This document shows, piece after piece, positions 36,445 through 45,838 of a stretch of DNA of 64,000 nt; the stretch's first letter is position 1; every line of letters starts with the position of its first letter. The stretch comes from Rhodoferax mekongensis (GTDB lineage Bacteria; Pseudomonadota; Gammaproteobacteria; Burkholderiales; Burkholderiaceae_C): assembly GCF_032191775.1 (NCBI RefSeq), contig NZ_CP132507.1, positions 3,745,001-3,809,000 on the forward strand, in the 5' to 3' direction. A model generated the notes under the pieces. It did not search any database. It saw only the letters and a program-made list of their open reading frames with translations, and was not told where the DNA came from. A program made the position numbers and the translations under genes.

Positions 36445-37512
36445 TCAGGATGCGGGAAACACGTGGGCCATGCCACGCGCTGAAACCTGCACCCGCGCAC
36501 CCACGCCAGGCGCCTCAAGCCCTGCACTGTGCACGTGCACACGAGCACCGTTGGCAGAAGTATCCAACTGCACGATCAGCTCGCATACCGAGCCACAAAA
36601 ATCGGTTTCCACCACCGTGCCCACACAGGAAGGCGCCTCCCCTGCGGATACTGCCGCCGTATCCAGGGGACTGACTGACAGCTGCTCAGGGCGCAACAGA
36701 ATCTGGCCCGACCCCACCCGGGCGTGGTCTTGCGTGGGCAGCCGGCCCAGCGCGCAGTCTGCCCAGCCGGCTGACAGCGTCGCGTCGAGTACCACGGCAT
36801 CGCCCAGGAAGCTGGCAGTGACCGGATCGTTCGGGCGCAAGTACAAGTCCAAAGGCATGCCCACTTGCGCGAGCAAGCCGCCACGCATCACGGCGACCTG
36901 GTCTGCGAAAGACAAAGCTTCCGCTTGATCGTGTGTGACCAGAATGGTGGTAATGCCTGCGTCTTGCAACAACCGGGCGACCGCCTTGCGCGTGGAAGCC
37001 CGCAAGCCCGTGTCCAGCGCAGAAAACGGCTCGTCCAGCAACATCAACTTGGGCCGCTGCGCCAAGGCGCGCGCCAGCGCCACGCGCTGCTGTTGGCCAC
37101 CCGAAAGTTCGTGTGGGCGGCGTTGCAGCATGGCCCGGTCCAGCGAGACCATGTCCATCAATTCATTGATACGCGCCTTGCGATCGGGAGCCGACTTATC
37201 CAGTCCGAAGCCCACGTTGTCCGCCACGCTCAAATGCGGAAACAGCGCGCCGTCTTGCGGCACATAGCCAATGCCACGCTGGTGCGCAGGCACGATGGCA
37301 GGCCCGTCCGCAAGCACATCACCCTGCAACACCACGCGACCTGCGTCAGGCGCCTCAAAGCCTGCAATGATGCGCAAGAGGCTGGTCTTGCCGGAGCCCG
37401 AGGGGCCCACGATGGCGGTGCGGCTACCGCGCGGCACGCTCAGCTGTATGCCTTTGAGGGCCGCCACATTTCCATACGATTTGTGCACACCGTGCAGTTC
37501 AAGAGTCGTCAT
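36445..37512 (-). CDS. fbpC: Ferric iron ABC transporter ATPase
   Basis: 355 residues. Walker [11 protein letters not shown]-loop [13 protein letters not shown], signature [15 protein letters not shown], Walker [13 protein letters not shown] and VTHDQ, followed by a TOBE-type C-terminal domain. The FbpC/AfuC-type sequence and its operon with the two-domain permease and the Fe-binding protein point to ferric iron import. Its ATG overlaps the last four bases of the permease gene. A small hairpin (CCCGT-cgtt-ACGGG at 36414-36427) follows the stop, probably too weak to terminate. Confidence 0.92.
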   Translation of the reverse strand: MTTLELHGVHKSYGNVAALKGIQLSVPRGSRTAIVGPSGSGKTSLLRIIAGFEAPDAGRVVLQGDVLADGPAIVPAHQRGIGYVPQDGALFPHLSVADNVGFGLDKSAPDRKARINELMDMVSLDRAMLQRRPHELSGGQQQRVALARALAQRPKLMLLDEPFSALDTGLRASTRKAVARLLQDAGITTILVTHDQAEALSFADQVAVMRGGLLAQVGMPLDLYLRPNDPVTASFLGDAVVLDATLSAGWADCALGRLPTQDHARVGSGQILLRPEQLSVSPLDTAAVSAGEAPSCVGTVVETDFCGSVCELIVQLDTSANGARVHVHSAGLEAPGVGARVQVSARGMAHVFPAS

Positions 37513-39077
37513 CGTCCCGCCATGCGTCGAGATTGGAGGTAAAGCATCCAGGTTAGCGGGAGCGACATCAGCACCATCAGCAGCGCATACGGCGCGGCGC
37601 CGGCATAGTCGATCTCCGAGCTGTGGGACCAGAAAGCGGTCGCCAGCGTCTGGGTGCCATTGGGGGCCAACAACAAGGTGGCCGTGAGTTCAGTGGTAAT
37701 GGCCAAAAACACCATGGCGTACCCTGAAGCTGCGCCGGGTGCCGCCAAGCGCATGGTGATCTGCCACAGGGCCTGCAATGGCGTGCGCCCCAGACTGCGT
37801 GCGGCTTGCTCCAGCTCCATGGGGGCTTGTGCAATGCCTGCGCGCAGGCTCACCAGCGCACGCGGCAAAAACATGAGCGCATAGGCCAGCAATACCGTGA
37901 ACACCGTCTGGTACAGCGGCAGCGCCACACGCACGGTCACGGTGACCAATGCCAGCGCCACCACGATGCCGGGCAGAGCACCGGCCAGGTAATTGGCACC
38001 TTCTACCCAACGTTGCACTTTCCCGGGCGACCGGATAGACAACCAAGCCATGGGTACCGCAGATACGGTAGTGAGCAAGGCCCCCAAACCGGCCAACAAC
38101 AAGGTTTGCCACAGTGCGGGCGCCAATTCCTTGAAGTTCCAGACCTCTGCGCCACCGGCCCACAGCCAGCGGCTCAGGGTGACCAGCGGCACGCCCAGCG
38201 ACAACAAGGCAGTCGCAGCAGGCAGTAGCAGGCAAAGTGCAGTCCAGCGGCCCAAGGCCCGCACAGGCACTTGCCGGGCAGAACCCGCGCCGACCCGCGC
38301 ATACCGCTCCCGTCCGCGGGTGCCGGCTTCCAAGCCGAGCAAGCCAAAGCAGCACAGCACCAACACCCCTGCCAACATGTTGGCGGCCGGGCCGTTGTAG
38401 GTGGATTGGAACTGGTCCACGATGGCGGTGGTGAAGGTGTCAAAGCGGATGGTCACAAACAATCCGTATTCCGCCAGCAAATGCAGCCCCACCAGCAGTG
38501 CACCGCCCCAGATGGCCAGCCGCAGCTGAGGAAGCACCACTTTGATAAACACGGCCCACGGGCCGTAGCCCAACGAAGCCGCAGCATCTTCCATGGCCGG
38601 GTCTAGTCGGCGCAATGCGGCTGCGATAGGCAAATACACAAACGGAAAATAAGCCACCAGCGAAATCAGCACCGCCGCCCACAGGCCGTGCATGCCGGGC
38701 GCAACGCTGATCCATGCGTAGCTGTGCACAAAGGCCGGCACTGCCAAAGGCGCCGCAGCCAACCACGACCACCATCGCGCACCGGGCAAATCCGAACGCT
38801 CGGTCAGCCACGCCAAGGCCAAGGAGAGCACGATGGAAAGGGGCACGGTCAACACCACCAGCAGCGCGGTATTGATCAATAACTCGCCTACCCGCGGCCT
38901 GAATACCAAGGCCACCACCGTGTCCCAACCGCTCTGAAAAGCGACCCATGTCACGAAGCCCAGCGGCAGCAAGGCGAACACGGACACGAGCAACGCAGCC
39001 AGCGCCACCCAAGACAAACGCCCCTGGCGCGCGGGGCGGGCCAGGGGCGCAGGAACGCGCACTGCGATAGAAGTCAC
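37509..39077 (-). CDS. fbpB: Ferric iron ABC transporter permease, fused dimer
   Basis: 522 residues with about 12 membrane helices in two homologous halves, each with an ABC-permease EAA-type loop ([20 protein letters not shown] in the first half; [20 protein letters not shown] in the second). Single-chain permeases of this design are typical of FbpB/SfuB ferric importers. Encoded seven bases after fbpA and overlapping fbpC by four bases, so the three genes are one operon. Confidence 0.93.
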   Translation of the reverse strand: MTSIAVRVPAPLARPARQGRLSWVALAALLVSVFALLPLGFVTWVAFQSGWDTVVALVFRPRVGELLINTALLVVLTVPLSIVLSLALAWLTERSDLPGARWWSWLAAAPLAVPAFVHSYAWISVAPGMHGLWAAVLISLVAYFPFVYLPIAAALRRLDPAMEDAAASLGYGPWAVFIKVVLPQLRLAIWGGALLVGLHLLAEYGLFVTIRFDTFTTAIVDQFQSTYNGPAANMLAGVLVLCCFGLLGLEAGTRGRERYARVGAGSARQVPVRALGRWTALCLLLPAATALLSLGVPLVTLSRWLWAGGAEVWNFKELAPALWQTLLLAGLGALLTTVSAVPMAWLSIRSPGKVQRWVEGANYLAGALPGIVVALALVTVTVRVALPLYQTVFTVLLAYALMFLPRALVSLRAGIAQAPMELEQAARSLGRTPLQALWQITMRLAAPGAASGYAMVFLAITTELTATLLLAPNGTQTLATAFWSHSSEIDYAGAAPYALLMVLMSLPLTWMLYLQSRRMAGR

Positions 39078-39084
39078 GAGAGGA

Positions 39085-40110
39085 TTACAGCAGGCCCGCC
39101 TGGGTCATCAGGTCAGAGACCTTTTTGCTATTGAGTTTGGAAGGTTCGACTTTAGGTGCTTGCAAGTCTGCCAGTGGCACGAGGCTGCGGTGCGATGCGG
39201 CACCCTGGCCCACGGCATATTCAAACGAGCTGCCCGTGCGCAAAATTTCCTGGCCGCCTTTGCCGGCGATCCACTTCACAAAGGCCTGGGCTTCTGCTTT
39301 GCGTTTGCTGGAAGCCAGCACGCCCGCACCGGAGATGCTCACAAACGCGCCCGGATCTTCATTGCGGAAATAGTGCAAACCCACCTTCTCGCTGTTCTCA
39401 CCGGTCTTGGCCATGTCGCCGTAGTAGTAGTAGTGGTAGATCACCGCGCCGTCCACCTGGCCTGCATTCACGGCTTTCATGGCAATGCTGTTGCCCTTGA
39501 AAGGCACGACGTTTTCTTTCATACCCTTGAGCCAGGCAGCTGTAGCAGACTCGCCCTTGAGCTCCAGCACAGCACTCACGATGGCCTGAAAGTCAGCGCC
39601 AGCGGGAGAGGCAGCCCAACGGCCCTTCCACTCGGGCTTGGCCAGATCCATCAGGGACTTGGGCAATTGCTCAGGGGTGAATTTGGTTTTCTTGTACACA
39701 AAGACGGTACTACGCGCAGCAATACCTACCCAGCGACCATGCGCCGTGCGGTAGGCGGGCGCAATCTGGTTGATCGTGGCAGGGTCCAGCGGAGCAAACA
39801 AGCCGGCACCATCCACCAGGGCCATGGCCGGGGAGTTTTCAGTCAAAAACACGTCGGCCGGCGAGGCGGCTCCTTCTTGCACCAGTTGGTTGCCCAACTC
39901 GGTATTGCCGCCTTGGCGCAAAGTAACCTTGATGCCGGTTTCTTTGGTGAAGGCCTCTGCCCAGGCTTGGGTCAAGCTGGCGTGCTGGGCGTTGTAGACC
40001 AGGATGCCTTCTGCGGAAGGCGTCTGCGCTTGTGCAGGCAATCCTACGGTGGCGATCGCAGCGCCCAAGGCAGCCAAGCGGAACAAAGAGGTCAGGAATT
40101 TACGTTTCAT
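39085..40110 (-). CDS. fbpA: Ferric iron-binding periplasmic protein
   Basis: 341 residues from the ATG at 40110 ([16 protein letters not shown]), which opens a signal peptide cleaved near AQA; the frame extends 64 codons further up without such features. Transferrin-like Fe-binding protein: mature start [17 protein letters not shown], with a run of four tyrosines in HYYYYGD at the position of the iron-ligating Tyr pair of FbpA. Delivers Fe3+ to FbpBC. A candidate Fur box lies 49-69 bases upstream of the start, consistent with iron repression. Confidence 0.92.
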   Translation of the reverse strand: MKRKFLTSLFRLAALGAAIATVGLPAQAQTPSAEGILVYNAQHASLTQAWAEAFTKETGIKVTLRQGGNTELGNQLVQEGAASPADVFLTENSPAMALVDGAGLFAPLDPATINQIAPAYRTAHGRWVGIAARSTVFVYKKTKFTPEQLPKSLMDLAKPEWKGRWAASPAGADFQAIVSAVLELKGESATAAWLKGMKENVVPFKGNSIAMKAVNAGQVDGAVIYHYYYYGDMAKTGENSEKVGLHYFRNEDPGAFVSISGAGVLASSKRKAEAQAFVKWIAGKGGQEILRTGSSFEYAVGQGAASHRSLVPLADLQAPKVEPSKLNSKKVSDLMTQAGLL

Positions 40111-40158
40111 GGTGCAGGCAAAGGGTTTAATCCGGCCGTCTTGTTTCGGCCACAACAC

Positions 40159-40179
40159 AAATAACAACAATTCGCATTT
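40159..40179 (-). promoter_or_regulatory. Candidate Fur box upstream of fbpA
   Basis: On the minus strand the 21 bases read AAATGCGAATT followed by GTTGTTATTT, which agree with the AAATGATAATnATTATCATTT consensus at 15 of 20 positions by hand count. It overlaps the region just downstream of a TACAAT that could be the -10 of fbpA. Confidence 0.5.
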
Positions 40180-40246
40180 AGATTGTAGCCTTAGTTTCCG
40201 CTGCATCCCGAAGGATGCCTCAGGAGAAACCGCGAATGCCTCAGGA

Positions 40247-41374
40247 TTACAGCCGATGGGTCCTGTCGCCACGGGCAAAGCCCAGAAGCGGAACATCCAC
40301 ACCCCGACCCAACGCGACTACCTTGAACAACTCGCCCATCTCGTGCTCCATCAGAAGTTTCTGGGCGGCTACACGGGCTTGCAGTGGCTGCGATTGCATG
40401 GCTTCCACCAAGCCGCAATTCATCAGAAAGTGGGCCTGGTTGGTATAGCCCAACACATCCAGGCCCGCGTCCTGGGCGGCAACCGCAACACCCGTGAAGT
40501 TCACGTGCGCGGTGATGTCTTTAAGCCCCACATCACTCAATGGATCGGCGTCCGCCCTGTGGGCGCGGTGGCACATGACCGTCCCCCCGGACCGCTGCAC
40601 ATGGTAGTACTCACTCTCGGGGAAACCATAGTCCAGCAAGAAAGCAGCCCCAGCTTCCAGGTGATCCGCCAGCGTGCGGACAAAGGCTTCACCCTGTGCG
40701 TGGATTTCCGTCAGGTAGTCATGTTCGCCATCGATATCGACAGGCGGGCGCAAGGTGCTGGGCTTGTCTGCCCAGACCAATTGGCCCTGAGCCAAGGCCA
40801 CACCGCGCTCATGCCAGCCCCCCGCCACACGGGCCAGCAGCTGCACCGGCATGGCATCCAGCACCTCATTGCCCACGACCACGCCACGCATCTGTGCAGG
40901 CAACGAGCTCGCCCACTGCACCTTGCCGGCATGGCCTGCCAGTCGCTCCCGCTGGCGGGCTTTCAGGGAATCTGACAAATCCACAATCGTGTACGAGCGC
41001 ACCCGGTCGCCCAATGCGTCGAGCAACTGCAGCGCCAAGGCTCCAGTGCCCGCGCCGAATTCCCAGAGCTCGTCGGTGCCTGTGGCTTCCAGCACCTGCG
41101 CTACCTGGCGGGCGAGCGCTTGGCCGAACAAAGGGCTGATCTCCGGGGCCGTCACAAAGTCGCTACCGGCACCTTCGACCCCTGCTTCACCCACCAATCC
41201 CTGGGGCATCTGGCCGAATTTGGCGGAGCCGTTGGCGTAGTAGCCCCAACCCGGCGCATACAAAGCCAGGGCCATAAAGGTGTCAAATCCCATCCATCCG
41301 CCCGCCTTTTCAATGGCATCCGCGATAATTCGGGTCAAGTTGGCCGGAATACTCTCCGTCGTGGACATGGGCAT
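40247..41374 (-). CDS. SAM-dependent methyltransferase, MidA/NDUFAF7 family
   Basis: 375 residues from the ATG at 41374 (another two codons later). Class I methyltransferase fold with the SAM-binding motif LWEFGAGTGALALQLL, and the family blocks FVTAPEISPLFGQALA, VVVGNEVLDAMPV and LLDYGFPESEYYH. Mitochondrial NDUFAF7 of this family methylates an arginine in complex I; the bacterial substrate is unknown. It is divergent from the SDR gene, with 71 bases between starts, and precedes fbpA on the same strand. The UUCG-loop hairpin GCATCC-ttcg-GGATGC (40203-40218, minus strand) follows it. Confidence 0.9.
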   Translation of the reverse strand: MPMSTTESIPANLTRIIADAIEKAGGWMGFDTFMALALYAPGWGYYANGSAKFGQMPQGLVGEAGVEGAGSDFVTAPEISPLFGQALARQVAQVLEATGTDELWEFGAGTGALALQLLDALGDRVRSYTIVDLSDSLKARQRERLAGHAGKVQWASSLPAQMRGVVVGNEVLDAMPVQLLARVAGGWHERGVALAQGQLVWADKPSTLRPPVDIDGEHDYLTEIHAQGEAFVRTLADHLEAGAAFLLDYGFPESEYYHVQRSGGTVMCHRAHRADADPLSDVGLKDITAHVNFTGVAVAAQDAGLDVLGYTNQAHFLMNCGLVEAMQSQPLQARVAAQKLLMEHEMGELFKVVALGRGVDVPLLGFARGDRTHRL

Positions 41375-41445
41375 GGGTCTCGTGTTGCGTAAAGCCACGG
41401 ATTATCTTTCCCTCCACGCCCCCTCCCTTTTTTCAGGATGCATTT

Positions 41446-42234
41446 GTGTTGAAGCGCGTACTTGTCACCGGTGGTGCCCATCGTTTGGGTGCGCTCCTTT
41501 GCGCCCGTTTCGCTGCGGCCGGGTGGGAGGTGTGGTGCCATTACCAGCGCAGCGCTGAAGCGGCCGAGGCGCTGTGCGCCGGGCTGCGTGCCCGAGGGCA
41601 TGAGGCCCACGCCATCCATGCAGACCTGTCAGATGAAGGCAGCCGCAAGGCCGTGATTGCAGAAATTGCCGCCAAGTCCGGCCCGCTGCACTGCTTGGTG
41701 AACAACGCCTCCAGCTTCGAGCCCGACAGTGGCGATGCCATCGATACCGAGGGCGCACGCCAACAGCTGGAAGTCAACCTGATGGCACCTTTGTCGCTTT
41801 CACGCTGGATGGCCAACAGCTTGGGGGCGGACGCCACCCCGGGCGCGCACAGCATCATCCATGTGCTGGACCAGAAGGTGTTCAACCTCAACCCCGACTA
41901 TTTTTCGTACACCGTCAGCAAGCTGGCGCTGGAACGGGCAGTGGCTTTGCAAGCCCAGGCGCTGGCACCCGCCGTGCGCGTGTGCGGTGTGGCTCCGGGC
42001 CTGATGTTTTTGAGCGGCCCGCAAACCCGGGACAACTTCGACAAGGCCGCACGCGTCAACCTGTTGCGCGAACCCATAGACCCCGGCCAGGTCGCTGCCA
42101 CCTGCCTGTTTCTGGCCGAGAACCCTTGCATTACCGGCAGCACCCTGTGCGTGGACAACGGCCAACATTTGGTGCCATTGGAGCGCGATGTGATGTTTGC
42201 CGTGGAGCCCTCTTCTGTGAAAGACACCCCATGA
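41446..42234 (+). CDS. SDR oxidoreductase, pteridine reductase/FolM-like
   Basis: 262 residues, starting at GTG. Rossmann-fold short-chain dehydrogenase whose glycine motif reads TGGAHRLG: Arg in place of the usual central Gly is typical of pteridine reductases (PTR1, FolM: TGxxxRxG). NNAS motif (LVNNASSFE) and catalytic Tyr-Lys in SYTVSKLALE are present. Its stop overlaps the start of a dihydroneopterin-aldolase gene (ATGA). FolM reduces dihydromonapterin or dihydrofolate to the tetrahydro form, so a reduced-pterin role is a reasonable reading; a general SDR role cannot be excluded. Confidence 0.85.
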   Translation: MLKRVLVTGGAHRLGALLCARFAAAGWEVWCHYQRSAEAAEALCAGLRARGHEAHAIHADLSDEGSRKAVIAEIAAKSGPLHCLVNNASSFEPDSGDAIDTEGARQQLEVNLMAPLSLSRWMANSLGADATPGAHSIIHVLDQKVFNLNPDYFSYTVSKLALERAVALQAQALAPAVRVCGVAPGLMFLSGPQTRDNFDKAARVNLLREPIDPGQVAATCLFLAENPCITGSTLCVDNGQHLVPLERDVMFAVEPSSVKDTP

Positions 42235-42632
42235 GCCACGATCCCTTGCTGACCCTGGCACTGGAATGCCGCCGCCTTTTTTTACGGGACCACGAAGTGC
42301 AAGTGCACATCGGCGCCCATGACTTTGAAAAAGGTGTGTCGCAGCGCTTGATTTTCAATGTGGAATTGTTCGTGCCCTATGAGGGCAGCACGCCTGTTTC
42401 TGACAGCTTGTCAGAAGTGGTGGACTACGACTTTGTGCGCGAACTCATTGCCCGCCGCATTGCGCGTGGCCATGTCGAACTGCAGGAGACCCTGTGCGAT
42501 GAATTGGTGCAGCAAATGCTGGCCCACCCGCAGGTGCGCGCCGTGCGCCTGTCGACCCAAAAACCGGACGTGTACCCCGACTGCGCGGGCGTAGGCGTCG
42601 AAGTATTCCGCATGAAAGGCGTGAACACATGA
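42231..42632 (+). CDS. Dihydroneopterin aldolase family protein, copy 1 (FolB/FolX-like)
   Basis: 133 residues, ATG overlapping the SDR stop. Tunnelling fold of dihydroneopterin aldolase/epimerase: IGAHDFEKGVSQRLIFNVEL with the conserved Glu, VVDYDFVRE with the active-site Tyr, LQETLCDELV and the catalytic Lys in STQKPDVYPD. Cleaves or epimerises dihydroneopterin in folate or monapterin synthesis. It has an extra N-terminal stretch of about 20 residues. Its TGA overlaps the ATG of the next gene, so three genes are strictly coupled. Confidence 0.85.
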   Translation: MSHDPLLTLALECRRLFLRDHEVQVHIGAHDFEKGVSQRLIFNVELFVPYEGSTPVSDSLSEVVDYDFVRELIARRIARGHVELQETLCDELVQQMLAHPQVRAVRLSTQKPDVYPDCAGVGVEVFRMKGVNT

Positions 42633-43000
42633 AGGCCAGCACCGGTCACCAAACCCTGACCCTCACGGGCCTGCGCTTTGACGCCAACCTCGGCATTCTG
42701 GAGTCCGAAAAAGTCGCACCCCAGCCCATCCAGGTGGACGCCGAGCTGAGCCTGGGCACCCAGCCCCTGCTGCCGCATGACGACGACATCAACCACGTGC
42801 TGGACTACCGCAAGGTGCGCCAGATCATCATCAGCGAATGCACGGCGGAGCACGTGAACCTGCTGGAGACCCTGATCGGCAAGTTGGCCCACCGGCTGAT
42901 GCAGTTGCCCGGCGTGCTGGGCGTGCGCGTCAAGATCGCGAAACTGGAAATTTTTGAAGACTGTGAAGTTGCCATCCGCATGGAGACCGGAGAGTGGTGA
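42629..43000 (+). CDS. Dihydroneopterin aldolase family protein, copy 2 (FolB/FolX-like)
   Basis: 123 residues. Second FolB-like protein in tandem, only distantly similar to the first. It keeps LGILESEKVAPQPIQVDAEL, VLDYRKVRQII, LLETLIGKLAHRL and a Lys in VKIAKLEIFED, but the conserved KP of the first copy is replaced by KLE. One of the pair may be the aldolase FolB and the other an epimerase like FolX; which is which is not decided by sequence alone. It ends the overlapping three-gene unit, 40 bases before ttcA. Confidence 0.83.
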   Translation: MKASTGHQTLTLTGLRFDANLGILESEKVAPQPIQVDAELSLGTQPLLPHDDDINHVLDYRKVRQIIISECTAEHVNLLETLIGKLAHRLMQLPGVLGVRVKIAKLEIFEDCEVAIRMETGEW

Positions 43001-43039
43001 TCCACCCCGCCATCGCACCAACGCAACAAGGAGAGAAGC

Positions 43040-43999
43040 ATGAACGCTACATGGGTTGAAGAAGACACAACTACCGAAGCGGCGGAGGCTGCTGCCAACC
43101 GCAACAAAGAACTCAAGATCGAGCGTGAAACCCACAAGCTGGAAAAGCGACTGTGCCGCCAGATGGGCCAGGCCATTGTGGACTTCAACATGATTGAAGA
43201 AGGCGACCGCGTCATGGTCTGCATGTCTGGCGGCAAAGACAGCTACGGCATGCTCGACATCCTGCTCAAGATGCAGCAGCGCGCGCCCATCAACTTCGAG
43301 ATCGTGGCGGTCAACCTCGACCAGAAGCAACCCGGCTTCCCCGACCACATCTTGCCTGAGTACCTGGCCAAGTTGGGGGTGGAATTCCACATCGAAACGC
43401 AAGACACCTACTCCATCGTCAAGCGCAACATCCCCGAAGGCAAGACCATGTGCAGCCTCTGCAGCCGCTTGCGCCGGGGCATTTTGTACAACGTGGCGCG
43501 CAAGCTCAAGTGCAACAAACTCGCGCTGGGCCACCATCGCGACGACATGTTGCAAACCTTCTTCCTGAACATGTTTTTCGGTGGCAAGCTCAAGGGTATG
43601 CCGCCCAAGCTCACCAGCGACAACGGAGAATTCGTCGTGATCCGCCCGCTGGCCTATGTGGCCGAGAAAGACCTGATCCGCTGGGCCGCGCACCGCGAGT
43701 TCCCCATCATCCCTTGCTCGCTGTGCGGCAGCCAGACCAACCTGCAGCGCGTACAGGTCGGCAACATGCTGCGCGACTGGGAAAAGCAATACCCCGGCCG
43801 TGCGGAGACCATGTTCACTGCGCTGCAAAACGTGGTGCCCTCGCACCTTATGGACCACACCAAGCACGACTTCAAGAACATCCGCCCCACCGGCATCGCT
43901 GACGAGAATGGTGACAAAGCCTTCGACGCGGAAGACCTGCCCACCCCCACCCTGCCCAGCCTCTCCGGGCTGCCGGGTGTGCAAGTCGTGAACCTCTGA
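43040..43999 (+). CDS. ttcA: tRNA 2-thiocytidine biosynthesis protein TtcA
   Basis: 319 residues behind AAGGAG. Thiolates C32 of certain tRNAs in an ATP- and iron-sulfur-dependent reaction. PP-loop [13 protein letters not shown] near residue 63, the CxxC motif in [12 protein letters not shown] near residue 140, [20 protein letters not shown] and a later Cys pair region ([13 protein letters not shown]) that together hold the 4Fe-4S cluster. Length and all motifs fit TtcA. It follows the pterin genes but has its own ribosome-binding site. Confidence 0.95.
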   Translation: MNATWVEEDTTTEAAEAAANRNKELKIERETHKLEKRLCRQMGQAIVDFNMIEEGDRVMVCMSGGKDSYGMLDILLKMQQRAPINFEIVAVNLDQKQPGFPDHILPEYLAKLGVEFHIETQDTYSIVKRNIPEGKTMCSLCSRLRRGILYNVARKLKCNKLALGHHRDDMLQTFFLNMFFGGKLKGMPPKLTSDNGEFVVIRPLAYVAEKDLIRWAAHREFPIIPCSLCGSQTNLQRVQVGNMLRDWEKQYPGRAETMFTALQNVVPSHLMDHTKHDFKNIRPTGIADENGDKAFDAEDLPTPTLPSLSGLPGVQVVNL

Positions 44000-44034
44000 C
44001 GCGGCAACCCACTTTGAAACGCGAGGAACACACC

Positions 44035-44637
44035 ATGCCTCACTTCTTTCACACGCTAGCCCGCTGGTCGGCTTTGGCAGCCTTGGTTGGCCTGACCGGC
44101 TGCTCCCTGCCGCGCATGATCGACAGCGATGTGCAAAGCTTCGCCGGTGCGGCACTGCCCGTCAGCAATGCGGATTTCCGGTTTGAGCGCCTGCCCTCGC
44201 AGCAGCAAAACCCGGGCTTGCAGGACACGCTGGAAAGCATGGCGCAGGAAGCCCTGGAGCGCGTGGGGCTGACCCGCAATGACACCTCCGGCCGCTATCT
44301 GGCGCAAGTGGGCATCGGTGTGGACAACATCCGCAATCCGCACTACCGCCCGCCCCGCCCCCGTCTGGTGCGGGGTGCCGATGGCAAGTTGTACGAAGAA
44401 TGGCCAGTGATGCCGGACATTGAAGTGCCCTGGTTCCGCCACCGAGTACACCTGACCCTGCGCGACAGCACTATCAGCCAAGTGGCCTTTGAGACCACCG
44501 CCATCTTTGACGGCCCCTGGCGCGACACCCTGAACCTTGTACCGCCCATGCTGGAAGCCGCACTCAAGGACTACCCCAACCCCGGCAGCAGGCGTGTGGT
44601 GGTGGAGCTGCCTGCTCCCGGAAAAGAGAACCCCTGA
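44035..44637 (+). CDS. Hypothetical lipoprotein, DUF4136-like
   Basis: 200 residues from the ATG at 44035, which has GAGGA at the right distance; an in-frame TTG seven codons earlier is less likely. A signal of about 24 residues ends in the lipobox LTGC. The mature part, with SFAGAALPVSNADFRFERLP near its start, resembles DUF4136 lipoproteins, and a Pro/Arg-rich loop (HYRPPRPRLVRG) follows. Function unknown. The stop codon is immediately followed by the ATG of the phosphatase gene. Confidence 0.78.
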   Translation: MPHFFHTLARWSALAALVGLTGCSLPRMIDSDVQSFAGAALPVSNADFRFERLPSQQQNPGLQDTLESMAQEALERVGLTRNDTSGRYLAQVGIGVDNIRNPHYRPPRPRLVRGADGKLYEEWPVMPDIEVPWFRHRVHLTLRDSTISQVAFETTAIFDGPWRDTLNLVPPMLEAALKDYPNPGSRRVVVELPAPGKENP

Positions 44638-45288
44638 ATGCCCGTGACCCGCATCATCGCCGTGCGCCACGGCGAAACCGCCTGGAATGTGGACACCCGC
44701 ATCCAAGGGCAACTCGACATTGGCTTGAACGAGCGCGGTCTCTGGCAAGCAGAGCGTGTGGGCAAAGCATTGGCTGAAGAAGCCATAGACCGGATTTACA
44801 GCAGCGACCTGCAACGCGCCCACAGCACCGCGCAAGCCATAGCACGGCACACGGCCAACCCGACAGCACGCGAAGTGCAACTGCACACCGGCCTGCGTGA
44901 GCGCGGCTTCGGCACCTTTGAAGGGGAGACCTGGGCCGACATTGCAGAAAAGTGGCCCGACGAGTCCCGCCGCTGGAAACAGCGCGACCCTCACTTCGCC
45001 CCGCCCGGCGGTGAAACTCCGACCCAACTGCTGGCACGTGTACAGGCCACAGTGGACGACATTGCCTCTCGCCATCCCGGCGAACACATCGTGCTGGTAG
45101 CCCACGGCGGTGTGATGGACATGCTTTACCGCCTGGCCACCCGGCAGGAGCTGCATGCCCCGCGCACCTGGCACTTGGGCAACGCGGCGATCAACCGGCT
45201 ACTGTGGACACCGGATGGTCTGAGCCTGGTCGGCTGGGGCGATGCACGCCATCTGGAAGACGACGCATTGGACGAAACCACCGCCTGA
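44638..45288 (+). CDS. Histidine phosphatase family protein (phosphoglycerate-mutase-like)
   Basis: 216 residues. Catalytic RHGETAWN at residues 10-17, the SSDLQRAHSTAQAI block, GLRERGFGTFEG with the acid residue, and the second catalytic His in LVAHGGVMDML. The architecture matches GpmB/CobC-like phosphatases; a role as cofactor-dependent phosphoglycerate mutase is less likely than a broad or alpha-ribazole-type phosphatase. It starts directly after the stop of the upstream lipoprotein gene. Confidence 0.9.
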   Translation: MPVTRIIAVRHGETAWNVDTRIQGQLDIGLNERGLWQAERVGKALAEEAIDRIYSSDLQRAHSTAQAIARHTANPTAREVQLHTGLRERGFGTFEGETWADIAEKWPDESRRWKQRDPHFAPPGGETPTQLLARVQATVDDIASRHPGEHIVLVAHGGVMDMLYRLATRQELHAPRTWHLGNAAINRLLWTPDGLSLVGWGDARHLEDDALDETTA

Positions 45289-45307
45289 GGCGCCACAAAA
45301 ACCTGCC

Positions 45308-45769
45308 ATGCTCCATTACGTGCTACACGCCGGCTCCGTCCCTTGGCAAGACCAACTGCTGTATGCCGGCCTCATCATCGCGGTGATTGCCGTAGTGTTC
45401 TTTGGTCTCTGGTGGCGCAAGCGGGCCAGTCGCCCGCAACAAGGCGACTTCGCGGCGCTGGTCCAACAGGGCAACGTGGCCGAAGCACTGGAGGCCCAAG
45501 CCCAAAGCCCACTGGCCGATGCGGCTGATGCCTGGCAGGAAACCCGGCACACCATGGAGAACGTCAAGACGGGCGTGGAGCGCTTTCTGGCACTGATTTT
45601 GTCCCTGCTTTCCGGCCTGCTTTGCTTGATCAGCGTATTGGCCGTCTTCAGTGATATTTGGCATTTCCCGCCATCAGACTGGGGCACGTTTGCCTTCTAC
45701 ATGGTGCTTGGCGGCGTGACTGCTTGGTTCACCCGCGTGAAGTGGCGCGACTTCCGCGGCCGTAAATAG
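45308..45769 (+). CDS. Small inner-membrane protein
   Basis: 153 residues with an N-terminal membrane helix (LLYAGLIIAVIAVVFFGLWW), a soluble middle segment (FAALVQQGNVAEALEAQAQS, reminiscent of a short TPR-like helix) and two further helices (LALILSLLSGLLCLISVLAV and FAFYMVLGGVTAWF), ending with a basic tail. I recognise no named family. It is 19 bases after the phosphatase gene and 69 bases before the fusion-enzyme gene, so it may be part of the same transcription unit. Confidence 0.72.
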   Translation: MLHYVLHAGSVPWQDQLLYAGLIIAVIAVVFFGLWWRKRASRPQQGDFAALVQQGNVAEALEAQAQSPLADAADAWQETRHTMENVKTGVERFLALILSLLSGLLCLISVLAVFSDIWHFPPSDWGTFAFYMVLGGVTAWFTRVKWRDFRGRK

Positions 45770-45838
45770 GCGCGCCCCTCCAGCGCGGCCTAGGGTTCCC
45801 CCGATCGGCACCAAGCGCTTGCTCGGCAAAAATGCTGC

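Noticed and set aside
36863..36885. CTTGCGCGAGCAAGCC in fbpC, similar to the repeat core
   Set aside because: It is a simple short palindrome without the TTGCTAT or GGGCGC flanks and encodes an ordinary conserved stretch of the ATPase.
42425..44155. A 576-codon minus-strand frame opposite the pterin and ttcA genes
   Set aside because: Four genes with clear motifs cover this interval on the plus strand; the minus frame shows no domain.
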